Source of the DNA: Niebla homalea
Lineage: Eukaryota; Ascomycota; Lecanoromycetes; Lecanorales; Ramalinaceae
Reading direction: 5' to 3'
Assembly: GCA_019925105.1 (NCBI GenBank)
Contig: JAHGAU010000004.1
Coordinates: 1,240,001 to 1,304,000, forward strand
DNA: 64,000 bases
Part shown: positions 12,797 to 25,390 of the stretch, one piece after another
Numbering within the stretch: the stretch's first letter is position 1
Layout: every line of letters starts with the position of its first letter
Notes under the pieces: generated by a model
Database searches by the model: none
Seen by the model: the letters and a program-made list of their open reading frames with translations, nothing else
What the model was told of the DNA's origin: nothing
Made by a program: the position numbers and the translations under genes

Positions 12797-14134
12797 ATTT
12801 GGTAGCAATAGCTAAAGATCATAATCCTTATATATCGTATTATCAAGATGTAGACGATACGGTATATACGTACGTCTTACCAGCGATCAAGATTACCAGT
12901 AAGACGAGCGACCATCCGGATCGTACTTACCAATAAACTAATACTTTAGTTACCCTATTAATCTAGTAACATTAATACCAGCTATAGATTCAGTATAGTT
13001 ACTTTACCAGAAGTACATTAAAGATCGTCTTTATTCGATAAGTAAAACGATAATATTATTATCAGTTATGATATTATGAAAGTTCATTTTTGATCCTGAT
13101 ATCTATAACGTCTTCTTTTTTACCTTACTTCTTAAATCCGTAAAGCCTCGCCCTTAATATGTTAGCAACTACCTTAGCGGTAACGTTATTAATTAATATA
13201 AAAGCATACGAAAAGCAGAAAGAGTAAGTATTAACATACGTTTAAAGCTATGGATATAAGAGCTTAAGAAGCGATTCAAAGAGACGGCTAAGAAGGCCCC
13301 TATTTAACGATAAATTTATTATAACGATAAGCGTATCTTTATTCGTGATATATTAAAACTATTATTAACATTATTAAAGTAATACTGAATCTGTAAAGAT
13401 TAATTCTTATTTAGTAATAAGCTTTATAATCACCTTAAAACTTCTTATTATTACCGTAGTGATATCACCAGCACGGAGAGCCACTTTTTAAAACCATTAT
13501 TAGCCTAGGGAGCAAATCCACCATTAATACGAAAAGCTACTCTTTATTAAAACTAGAATCAGCTCGGGGAGTAACTCTCCAACCAACCCTTACCCAAATT
13601 ATACGTAAAAGCCTTAAAGCAGTACAACGTCTGTTAAGAACCCTTTACGTTTAAGAACCAGTTATATACGCATTTACGGACTCGTTATTTCAGCAAATAA
13701 GAGCAGATCTCTAGTAATCTCTTATTAAAACCACCTTTACCAGCTTTAAAGTACTGCCGGATCTATAAAGCGGACTTTAGCTTTAACAATAAGCTTTATA
13801 GCCACCTACGTACTTACCACCGTATGAGTTAAACCGCAAAAGGAAAGAGTATACCTTCGGACTTACCCCGGAGATCACGTCAATCGACTTAACTCACGGT
13901 TTACTCACCTCACTCACCTTGCTCGGCCGTTATATCCGCAGCCTTCAAATTTTTTCGATTTTTCAACTTTTACCCTTTACCATGCGTTTCCCAATAACAA
14001 CCCCTTTACACCATCACCCCTACGCATGCTCGGCGCTGAGATAAGCCCATATAAGGCTCCGGAACCCCTTGGTATGCATATTTTTATTATTGTTATTGCT
14101 TATGGGGCATAAGCCTTTTTTATAAGTAACAAAC

Positions 14135-14290
14135 TGTTAGGGAATCAGCAGAGCTAATCCTTAACTTACCGCCGAACGGGTTCCGCATTACTTAACACCC
14201 GCACTTACTGTATATAGCTTATCACCATGTACCTAGATAGATCATCATTTATACTTTACTTTATTTATACATTTTACTAGGGCTCTCACA
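14135..14290 (+). repeat. R1 3' LTR
   Basis: 156 bp, followed immediately by the GTTAC duplication. Its first 60 bases carry RIP-type changes absent from the left LTR, for example CTGATCCTTGGC changed to CTAATCCTTAAC. Confidence 0.85.
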
Positions 14291-16810
14291 GTTACTTAAA
14301 AAATAATAATTAAAGTAATTAATAAATTAAAGAAGGATAAAGCCCCCGGACTTAATAATATATTAAATAAGTTCCTATTTATAATAACGTTATTATTTAG
14401 AAGGATTTTTATTTATTTATTTTAAGCTTATTTTAATATAGGATATTATTACCGTAAATTTAAAAAAACTATAATAATAATCCTTAAGAAGTTAATTAAA
14501 TTAAATTATTTAAAGATAAAATTACATAGATTAATAATACTTTTTTTTACGTTAAAGAAGGCTTTAAAAACGGTAATTATAAAAATCCTTAATAATTACG
14601 TTAAAAAGTATAAGTTACTCCTTAAATAATAAATAAAAACGAGGAGAAAACGGTTAATAGAAATGGCCCTTAAAGGTTTAATTAATAATATATATATAAT
14701 ATAAAGTTCTAAGAAGAAGTATGTTATAAGTTTTTTTTCTTTAAACGTTATAATGGTATTTAATAAGGTAAATTATTAAAGGTTATTATATAATTTACGG
14801 AAAAAAAAGGTTTTACTTTTCTTTATAAGTTAAATAAAGAATTTCTTAAGCGACCGGGCAATATTAATTAACTTAAAATAAAAAATAAGTATAATAAAGC
14901 CTATAATAATAAGGATCCTTTAAAAATTATTTATTTCTCCGGTTTTATTTTTATTTTCAACGACTTATTTATTAAAAATTTAATAAAATTTAAATAAAAA
15001 GTTTAAGTTAAAAGCTTTATTAATAATATTCATTTCTTAACTTATAATATATTTATTCATATAAACTATATAAAGTTAAAATAAATATATAAAATTTATT
15101 CATAATAAATAAAAATATATAAAGTTTAATTTACTTTATATATATATAAGCTTATTTACATAATAAAAAATTTAAAATTATATAATATAATAATTAAATA
15201 ATATTATAATAAAACCAGAATTTAATATTAAAGTATTTAATTTTTAAATTAATAAAAAACTTAATTAAAAGGATTATATAAATAAAATTTAAAAGAAAAT
15301 AATTTTATAAGAAAAAGGTTTTATTTACTTTATAGTATTAATATAAAAAGCTATTTTATAAAAGGTTAAAACCGTATATTAAGTAATAATAAAGCTTATT
15401 ATAACGTACGTAATAATTATTCAATATATACCTAAAGGTAAACTTAAATATAAGAAGGAGCCCGTTTAATAATTATAGAAGGTTTAATACCGATATTTAA
15501 GAATAATTAATAAAGTATATGAAATAACTTCCGTCTTAATATTAAAGTCTGAAATCTTTATATTATTAATAAAACTAACCCTTAATTAAATAATTACTTA
15601 AGTAAAACTTAAAAAAAATATATATCCAGTTAGGTTAAGGGAAAATAAACGTATTTATTAAAACTATAAAAAGTCTTAAATAAAAAAAAATAAAAAAATA
15701 ATACTTAACTTTTTTATAGAAGTTAAATTAAAATAAATTAAAAAAGAAGTTAATTTAACTTATATTTAAAAGGTTAACGTAAAAATATATAAATTTTTAC
15801 CGGAAATAAGAATAACGGAAATTAAAAAAACCGTAAAAATAAATTTAACGGTAATTACCTTATAGATTATAACGCGGTAAATAGAACGTTTATGTAAATA
15901 TAAAAATTTAATCCCTTAAAAGCGATAATATTTAACTTTAAATAATAATAGAATTACCGATAAATATCTTTAACGTTATAAAATTATAAAGAAAAAGGAT
16001 AATATATTAATAATTTAACTTAAGATAAATAAAAACGGTTTAACTTATTTCCTTTTTATTATATACGCCGGTTATTAAACGGACGTTAATTATAAGTATA
16101 AATAAAGGAAATAAAATATTAATTATATATTTATTTCCTACTTCTTATTTAAGGAGCTTAAGTTAAAATTAATTAATAAAATAAAAATTAACGATTATTA
16201 TTAAATACTTATTATTAAAAAAAGTATTAAGGCGGCCGTTAAATTTATAATAATTACGGGCTTATTATTATAATTTAATTTAATTAAATAGATAAAGGAA
16301 ATAATGAAGGATTTAATTAAAAAACTTTATTATTAACCCGGGGGGTAAAAAGTAAAAGTAAAAAGACTATATTTAATAAGGGTTTTAAGCCGTAAATATT
16401 AAAGTAATATAAAAGATATTATTATATTAATTAATAAAGTTATATAAATAAAAGGATAATAATATATGTATCGATATAAATATTTAAAAATATAATCGGA
16501 AATTTTAATATAGAATAAATTAATAAAGTAATAAAAAAATATTAAGTTTAAAAATAATCCTTATAAAGATTTAATCGTAATATTATAGGTTTTCTTAAAA
16601 AAAACGTATAAATAAATTATTATTTTTTAAATTATTATAAATATTCTTAACCTTTAAAACGAAAGTAAAAATTAGGTAAATATTAGTTTTTATTCTTAAC
16701 GTTATAAATATCAGGTTTTTACGGTTATTAATAAGGTTAAATAACTAATTATTAAGGAACGCCAGAATTAACTTAATTAGACCCGTAGTATAAATCAATC
16801 AATCAATCAA

Positions 16811-17170
16811 TAATAATATGTAAATTATTATATGATTTATATATACGTTCTTTAATTAACTTAAATAAAAAAAATTACTTAACGTTTAAGGAAAATAAAA
16901 CGACCCAGATAGACTTCTTTATAAATAAAAGGTTAAATATAAATAATTAAAACGTTACTTATTATAATAAGAATCTATTTATATTCCGGATTATATAAAA
17001 AAAATATAAAAAACGATTTAAATATTTATAATATATATAACCTACCGTTAGTTAATAAAATAAAACCAATAATAATATTATTATTTAAAAATATTATATC
17101 CTTACTTAATGAATATATTATATTAAAAGTTGTTAACCGTTATCATAATATATAGAATAAAGAAAATTAT
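16811..17170 (+). mobile_element. LINE-A, fragment 3 (endonuclease region)
   Basis: Begins with the LINE-B target duplication and continues the endonuclease region interrupted at 9,405, matching 27,950-28,310 of LINE-D. It ends at the insertion of a short minus-strand LINE. Confidence 0.75.
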
Positions 17171-17882
17171 TGATTAATTTATTTATATACGAGTCTAGCT
17201 ATTTGCTGATTTCGGCGTTCCGCAATATTAATAATTAGGTTACGATTTTTTTAGTATTTATACTTATATTAAACTTGTCGCTTTAATTTTAAAAAGGAAA
17301 AGGAAATTATAACCGGTTAATTTAAACCTAGCTTACTTTAAAGGTTAACTTAATTTAAATAACAACCTTTCCCCCGTAATTACTTACCTTAATATTACGA
17401 TTGAGTTTTTATATTAACCCGATTAAGATTAATAAATACCTTAAATTCTTAATTTATTATTTCCGTTAAGAATCTATTATTATTATTATAATTTATAATA
17501 AAGACTTAATAGCCTTATTGAGTTTAATCAGGGGAAAACGGCCTTAATTACGTAACTTTATTACTTTTAACGCCCGGATTTTACCCTAAATACTTCGTTA
17601 TTATAATTTTTAACCTTATTTACTTTTAACTTTAACTTTTTAATCTTAAATCCCCATAATCTTTTTTTATTGGCTTTATATAATAATTAGGTTTATTTAG
17701 GGTTAATTACGGGTATTAATAAATCGCCGGATATTTATTATAGTTTTATTTATATTAATTACGTAATTTACCGGATAAGGTTTAAGGGCTCTTTATGAAA
17801 TCATCCTTCACCCTTAAAATGTTTAATTATTCTGTAGTTTATCTTCCGTACGTAAAAATACCATTTCGCCGCGCTCTCCCCT
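17171..17882 (-). mobile_element. Short 5'-truncated minus-strand LINE fragment
   Basis: About 710 bp splitting LINE-A. Its low-coordinate end (TGATTAATTTATTTATATACG, then TCTAGCTATTTGCTG and GGCGTTCCG) resembles the 3' tail of LINE-C and LINE-F but is clearly diverged. It therefore looks like the 3' end of a related LINE subfamily on the minus strand. Flanks share AAAATTAT with one further G/A difference (about 17,160-17,170 and 17,888-17,897), consistent with a RIPed TSD. The right boundary is uncertain by about 10 bp. Confidence 0.55.
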
Positions 17883-19413
17883 CTATAAAAAAATTATATA
17901 ATTAATTATATTGATTTAAAGGAATTATTAATAACCGTTATAACGTTTAACTTTTCGCTATTAATATTTTAGGGTATTATAATATAAAAAAACCGGGAAT
18001 TAAAAATAACAATTAATTTAATATATAATACGGAAAGGATTATTAACGTAATAATAATATATAAGCCTTAAGAAAACTTAAAATATAACTTAAACTATAT
18101 ATTAATATAAATAACCTTTAATTAACCGGTTAACGTAACGTTATTAATATTAATAAAAAGGGTATAAAAAATAATTAAAGATATTAAAATATATATAAAA
18201 ATAAAGGAGGTAATAACGTAATTAATAAATCCTTTTCGGTTAAATAATAAAGACTAAATTAATCTCCTAGTAAATTAAATAATAAAAGCGTTAAATAAAA
18301 TAATTAACGTAATAATCCCGATAATAAAATTATCTTGAAAAGCTAAAACTTAATAAGATAAAAAATGAATAAAAATAATTATAAAACTAAAAACGTTCAT
18401 TAAGTAAATTATTAAATATAAAAATTAAAAATACTTATATAATTGAAAGAAACTTACGAAGAGAAAAAAAGGATTATTAAGATAATTAAATAAATATACT
18501 TCCGGTCGGGAGTCTATAAGTCGGCCGTCTCCTCCCATAATATATAAAAGCTAGCAAAGTATAATAAAGAGTAACGTAAGAAATTTAAACTTATCCTTAA
18601 ATTCCCGCTTTTTAAAAAGGCCCGATAATATAATAATTAATACCTTTAACGGTAAGATTGAGGCCCTTAAAAGGGCTTTTTTCCCCTTTCTTATTAAACG
18701 TTAATTTCATAAACATTAGAAGAGCTATATATACCGACCCGGTAAATTTTAATAAGGAAAAAACCTTAAAGATAATAATTAAAGCTATTAATAAGTTAAA
18801 GAAAAATAAAGACTTGGGATTAAATAAAATTCTGAATAAATTTTTATTAATAATAGTATTGTTATTTAAAAAGGTTTTTACTTACTTATTTTAAGCCTAT
18901 TACAAAGTTAATTATTACCTTTATAAGTTTAAGGAAATTAAAACGATTATCCTCAAGAAATTAATTAAACCGGATCACTTAAAGATAAAAGCTTATAAGC
19001 TAATTATACTTCTTTATACGTTAAAGAAAACTTTAAGAACAATAATCGTAAAGATCCTTAATAATTATGCAAAAAGATATGGGTTTTTCCCCGACCAATA
19101 GATAAGTATAAGGAAAAGAAGGTTAATAAAAAGGGCCCTTAAATGTTCAATTAATAGCGTATATATAATATGAAATTATGGGAAGAAATATATTATAAGC
19201 CTTTTTTCTCTAAATTTTACAGAATCCTTTAAAATAAATTATTAAAGATTACTATACAACTTACGGAAAAAGGGGATATATCCTTTTTTTTTATAAAATA
19301 GATTAAAACTTGTTTAAGTACATAAATAATGTCGATTAATTTAAAATAAAAAATAAAGCCTATTATGATTAAGATCCCTTGAAAATTATTTATTATTATA
19401 TTTCATTTTTATT
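17883..19413 (+). mobile_element. LINE-A, fragment 4 (endonuclease end and reverse transcriptase)
   Basis: Continues LINE-A up to the insertion of LINE-C. An uninterrupted stretch (18,658-18,894) encodes the RT fingers with INKLKKNKDLGLNKI then LNKFLLI, matching the motif of fungal LINE reverse transcriptases. The last 11 bases, TCATTTTTATT (19,403-19,413), are the target duplication repeated at 25,149-25,159. Confidence 0.75.
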
Positions 19414-22400
19414 GATTGATTAATTGATTTATATTACGGGTCTAGCTAGGTTAATTCCGGTGTTCCTTAATAATCGGTTATTTAACCTTATTAATAACTG
19501 TAAAAACTTAATATCTATAATATTAAGAATAAAAACTAATATTTATTTGAATTAATATTTTCGTTTTAAAGGTTAAGAGTATTTATAACTATTTAAAGAA
19601 TAATAATTTATTTATATATTTTTTTTAAGAAAACCTCTAATATTACGATTAAATCTTTATAAGGGTTATTTTTAAATATTTATAGCGATATATATATTAT
19701 TATTTTTTTATTTATATAACTTTATTAATCGATATAATAACGTTTTTTATATTACCCCGGTATTTAAAACCTAAAACCTTTATTAAATATAGTCTTTTTA
19801 CCCTTACTTTTTATTTCCGGGTTAATAGTAAAACTTCTTAATTAAGTTTTTAATTATTGTTTTTATCTCTTTAATTAAATTAAATTATAATAATAAACTT
19901 GTAATTATTATAAATTTAACGGCTATTTTAATATTTTTTTAAATAATAGATATTTAATAATAATTATTTATTTTTATTTTTTTAATTAATTTTAATTTAA
20001 GCTCTTTAAATAATAAGTAAAAAATAAATACGTAAATAATGTTTTATTTCTTTTATTTATACTTATAATTAATATTTATTTAATTATTAACGTATATAAT
20101 AAAAAGGAAATAAGTTAAACTGTTTTTATTTATTTTAAATTAAACTATTAATACGTTATTTTTTTACCTTATAATTCCGTAACGCCGGAGATACTTATTA
20201 ATAATTTTGATATTATTTAAAGTTAAGTACCGTTATTTTTAAGGGATTAAATCTTTATATTTACGTTAATACTTTATTTATTACGTTATAATTTATAAAA
20301 TAATTATTATTAAATTTACTTTCATAGTTTTTTTTAACTTCCGCCGTTTTTATTTCCGGTAAAAGTTTATATATTTTTATATTAACTTCTTAAATATAAA
20401 TTAAATTAATTTCCTTTTTAATTTACTTCAATTTAAATTCCGTAAAAAAGTTAAATATCGCCTTTTTATTCCTTTTTGTCCGAGATTCTTTATAATTTTA
20501 ATAAATAGGTTTATTTCCCGTTAATATAATTGGATATATATATTTTTTTAAGCTTTATTTAAATAATTATTTAATTAAGGGTTAACTTTATTAATAATAT
20601 AAAGATTTCGGACTTTAATATTAAAATAAGGGTCGTTTTATATACTTTTTTAATTATTCTTAAGTATTAATTTTAAAATTTTTATAGTTATTAAACGGGC
20701 CTTTTCTTATATTTAAGTATATTTTTACGTATATATTAAATAATTATTATATATATTATATAATAAGTTTTATTATTATTCAATATATAATTTTAAGCTT
20801 TTATAAATTAATTCTTTATATTAATACCGTAAAATAAATAAAACTTTTTTCCTATAAAATTATTTTCTTTTAAATTTTATTTATATAATCCTTTTAATTA
20901 AGTTTTTTATTATTTTAAAAATTAAATATTTTAATATTAAATTCCGGCTTTATTATAATATTACTTAAATTTACTATAATTATTATATTATATAATTTTA
21001 AATTTTTTATTATATAAATAAGCTTATATTTATATAAAATAAATTAAATTTTATATATTTTTATTTATTATAAATGGATTTTATATGTTTATTTTAACTT
21101 TATATAATTTATATAAATAAACGTATTATAAATTAAAAAATAAATATTATTAATAAAGTTTTTAACTTAAACTTTTTATTTTAATTTTATTAAGTTTTTA
21201 ATAAATAAGTTATTAAAGAATAAAAATAAAATTTAAAAAATAAATAACTTTTAAGGGATCCTTATTATTATAAGCTTTATCGTTTTTATTTTTTATTTTA
21301 AATTAATTAACGTCGTTTAATTATTTAAGAAACTTTTTATTTAATTTATAAAAAAGGGTAAAACCCCTTTTTTCCGTAAATTATATAATAACTTTTAATA
21401 GTTTACTTTATTAAATATTTTTGTAACGTTAAAAAAAAACTTATAATATACTTTTTCTCATAACCTTATATTATATATATATTATTAATTAAGCCTTTAA
21501 GGGCCGTTTCCGTTAACCGCTTTTTCCTTATTCTTATTTATTATTTAAAGAGTAACTTATATTTTTTAACGTAATTATTAAGGATCTTTATAATTACCGT
21601 TTTTAAAACTTTCTTTAATATATAAAGGAATATTATCGGTTTATATAACTTTATTTTTAAGTAATTTAATTTAATTAATTTCTTAAGGATTATTATCTTA
21701 ATTTCTTTAAATTTATAAAAATAATATTCTATATTAAAATAAGCTTAAAATAAATAAATAAAAACCCTTTTAAATAATAACGCTATTATAAATAAAAACT
21801 TATTTAATATACAGTTAAGTCCGGTAGCTTTATCCTTTCTTAATTTATTAATTATTTTAATTATTATTTTTTAAGTAATTACTTTGCTTATTATTATTAA
21901 TTTAAAATATATTATACCGTTAATATTTATTAAATTAGCCTCCGATAATAAGGGAAAAAATATTCCCTTAAAAGCTTTAATCTTATTATTAAATATATTA
22001 ATTATTATATTATTTAACCTTTTAAAAGGTAAAAACTTAGAAATAAACTTAAATTTTTTATTTTATTCTTTATTATATTTTATTAATTTTTAAATATTAT
22101 AAAAGGAAACGGCCGAATTATATATTATTAATTAAAAGTATATTTACTTAACCTTTTTAATGATTTTCTCCTTTTTTTTAAGTTTTTTTAACTATATAAG
22201 TATTTCTTAACTCTTATATTAAACCGTTTATTTAATAAATACTTTTCTTTTTATAATTATTTTTATATATTTTTTATTTTAATAAGTTTTAATTCTTTAA
22301 GATAATTTTATTATTAAGATTATTACGTTAATTATTTCGTTAAGCGTTTTTATTATTTATTTTATAAAAAAATTATTTATTCCTTATTATTAAGCCGGAA

Positions 22401-25148
22401 GAATTCCGTTAATTAAAATATTATTTTTACCGCCTTTATATATATTTTAACTTCCTTAACCGTCTTTTATGTTTATTTTATTAATAAAAGTAAAATTATA
22501 TTAATTAATTAATTTAAAATTATTTATATTAATTAATAATTTAAATTATATTTTAAGTCCTTACGGGGCTTATATATAATAATTATATTAATAATATTTT
22601 TTAAGTTCAACGTTAAGTTAATTATAATTTTAAGTCTTTAACCTTTTTATATTATAATTTTTTTTAACGTTAATAATACAAAATTAAATTAAATAATAAT
22701 TATTAATAACTTTTTAAACTTAATGTAATTAATTATACGTTTTCTTTTATTTTATTTCAATATAATAAAAATTAAAGTTTTTTATTAAAAGGTACTTATT
22801 AAATATAATTATAATATCCTTAAATAATAGGATTATAAAGGGCTTTTTTTTTATTAACCGGTAACGGATTATATACGTTATAAATACTTAAATTACCTTT
22901 AATATTTCTTTTTTATATAATTTAAAACGTATATAAATTCCTTCCGTAATAAATAAAGTTTTAGTTATTTATATTTAACCTTTTGTTTATAAAGAAATAT
23001 ATCTATATCATTTTATTTCCTTTAAAAATTAAATAAAAATTATCCTTTGGGTTAATTAAAAAGCATATATATAAATATATAACGGTTTTTATATCATTAT
23101 AATATTAATATCCTTTATTTCCTTAAATTTAAATATTAATATTATAACTTTAATTATTTTTTTATATACGTTATATTATATTACCCTTAAAAATATAAAC
23201 GTATTATATATCCGTTTCTATTAAGTTTTCCTTATTAACTTTTATTTATATAAATAGTTTTTCTTTAAGGTTAAATATTATTTATCCTAACCTTTTTATT
23301 ATAACGATTATCCCGGTTAAATAGCCGGCCTTAAGGATTAATATTATTATAAGATTTTTCTTTTTTATATTGTTAATTATTATGCTTTAACCTTCCTTAT
23401 TTAACGGGCTCCGTTTATATTTTAAAACGGTTTTTAATTATTTTACCGGTTTAAATTTATATGAATTATAACGTTATATTTTAACCGTTATTTTAATTTT
23501 TTTACGTTAAGTCTCCTTAACCCTTATTATATACCGTAAGTCTTATGTTAAATAGTTATTATTCTTATATACTACGTATTTTAACGTCTTTTTTATTAAG
23601 CTTTTTATTATTAAGCCCGTATATTTATATATATTATACTTTTTAATATATATTATATATTTTATATTATTAAGGTATTTTATAATAATATATCTGTATC
23701 TTTAATATTTAAAGCATTAATAAATATTTATTATTTAATCCTATAACCTTATTAATTTAAGGGACTTACTTTTTATTACCCTTTTATTAAGGATATTATC
23801 GTATATCCTTATTAACGTTATATTTAAGATAACCGTAAAATACCTTTTTATCCGGTTAAAAATATTTAAGTTCTTTATTATAAAGGGAAGATTATAATTA
23901 ATAATCTTTAACCCGGGATAAAAAACCATGTTCTCTTTTTTTATTTATCTTAAAGTAGCCTTTTCTTCCTCCTTTATAAACCTTATTAAATATATTCCGT
24001 TTATTATAATAATAAATAATTACCTTAATATTTTTACCGTTTTATATCTTTTTTTACCGGTTTATTTTTTCGATTTTTTAAGCCCCTTTTTCATTTTTAA
24101 TAAAGCTATATTAAGGAGGATATCCTTACTTTATAGTTTATATATTGCGATAATTTACTTTATTAATAATTCCCTTATTACTTTAAACGCCTTTATTAAT
24201 TATAAAGGGTTTATTTTTATAGTTACGTTCCTCTTTTCTTTACCCGATAATCGTATAATTATTATTTTCATTTTCTTTAATACCGCCGCCTTCTTTTTAA
24301 CCCTTATTTTTTTAATTATTAATATAAATATTATTTTTATAACCCTTATTATCCGGCTTATTCTTATCTTTATCCGTAAAGCTTTTCCCGTCGCTCCTTT
24401 ATTTTATATATAGCCTCTTTAAATCTTTTTGCCTTTTTTCGCCGGTACTTTTATTACCGCCTTTTAAGCTTTACGTAGTTTTTTTAAATTTTTTAATCCC
24501 GCCCCCGTTTTTATATAAAAGTTTCTTATTCCTTATAGCTTAATCTATAATATTAATTAAGTTTTTAATATAATATCCTTCTATTTAATCGTAAGGAGAT
24601 CCTTTAATGTTTTTACCGGTTTTTCTTTTATTACTTTTTTCCGTATATTTAATAATTACCCTTTTTTATAACCTATCCTTAATTACCCGATGCTTTTTTA
24701 TCCTTACCCGGCTTTTTCCTAATTCATATATACTTAATAAAGCTTTTTCCGCCCCCGCTTATTTTCTGTCCGTCGTTATACGTTATCCCCGTCCTTTTTA
24801 TCCTTTATTTACCCTTTATACCCACGTTATTTTTACGCGTTATACGCGTCCTTTTACGCGTATCTTATTAATTATAGGCTTTTTATTTAATTTAAGAGTC
24901 CTTTATTATATAGTTATTATGTTATCCGTATAAATTATTATTATTTCCGTTAATAAAGGGCGTTTACCTTTTTACCCCTTTTACCTCCATTATTATTCCG
25001 CTTCCGCTTATCGTATTTAAAGTATTTGCCTTATTATCACTTAAGTTATGTATATATGCATCGTTTTGAACCTCTGGGGTCCCGTTGTTCATCGCCATCC
25101 TTAATCCTTTAATTCATATATCATTCAACCGAATAATATATAAAGATC
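19414..25148 (-). mobile_element. LINE-C, full-length Tad-like LINE, RIP-inactivated
   Basis: A 5,735-bp minus-strand copy inserted in the RT of LINE-A, with TSD TCATTTTTATT. The 5' end at 25,148 has a leader of about 50 bp, then an ATG at 25,098 with the codons for M-A-M-N-N-G-T-P-E-V as in the other copies. ORF1 covers about 25.1-23.9 kb, the endonuclease about 23.7-22.3 kb and RT about 22.0-20.9 kb. The (TTGA)n tail on the plus strand starts at 19,414. Open frames reported on the opposite strand (23,928-24,413 and 24,607-24,933) are antisense shadows of ORF1. Confidence 0.85.
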
Positions 25149-25390
25149 TCATTTTTATTATTTAATAGCTTATGAATTAAAAAATTAATTAAATTAAGAT
25201 AGAAAGTTTAAATTAAAAGTTTATTAATAATATTTATATATTAACCTATAGTATTTTTATTTATATAAATGATTTAAAGTTAAAATAGGTTTATAAAATT
25301 TATTTAAAATAAGTAAAAACGTATAAAGTTTAATTCATGTTATAGAAATATAAATTTATTTATATAATATAAGGTTTAAAGTTATATAAT
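25149..25390 (+). mobile_element. LINE-A, fragment 5 (RT palm region)
   Basis: Matches 14,960-15,190 of LINE-B. Bounded by the LINE-C duplication on the left and the LINE-D duplication AAGTTATATAAT (25,379-25,390) on the right. Confidence 0.75.

Larger units (their letters stand above)
12641..14290 (+). mobile_element. Short LTR element R1, partly RIPed, C2H2-finger remnants
   Basis: A 1,650-bp element flanked by GTTAC (12,636-12,640 and 14,291-14,295), with 156-bp LTRs starting TGTTAGGG and ending CTCTCACA. Directly after the left LTR is ATTTGGTAGCAATAGC (12,797-12,812), repeated beside the LTRs of R2 and R3, so it is the likely primer-binding site; orientation is plus. The 1,338-bp interior is too short for a polymerase. 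It contains two related zinc-finger-like relics with the pattern C-x(n)-F-x2-NNKL-(Y)-x-HL: about 13,392-13,440 (damaged) and about 13,752-13,822 (CRIYKADFSFNNKL then YSHLRTYH). Such fingers occur in Gag or after Gag of some fungal LTR elements, from memory. No open frame remains. Confidence 0.8.
9406..16810 (+). mobile_element. LINE-B, full-length Tad-like LINE, RIP-inactivated
   Basis: After removing the nested LTR element (12,641-14,290) and one TSD it is about 5.75 kb, equal to LINE-C and LINE-D, so it is probably full length. A 5' leader of about 20 bp precedes an ATG at about 9,426 (MAMNNGT-like, as in the other copies). ORF1 (Gag-like) spans about 9.43-11.4 kb. The endonuclease region contains RNFNLYYIK at about 11,749-11,775, a RIP version of the GDFN-type motif of AP-like endonucleases. 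The reverse-transcriptase fingers read INKLKKDKAPGL at about 14,315-14,350. The catalytic box near 15,016 reads FINN where FVDD is expected. The 3' end is a (TCAA)n tail at 16,797-16,810. TSD TAATAATAT. Confidence 0.85.

Noticed and set aside
23928..24933. Plus-strand open frames of 161 and 108 codons
   Set aside because: They are antisense to ORF1 of minus-strand LINE-C. RIP removes stops asymmetrically and opens the opposite strand. The matching antisense frame appears in LINE-B at 10,175-10,555.
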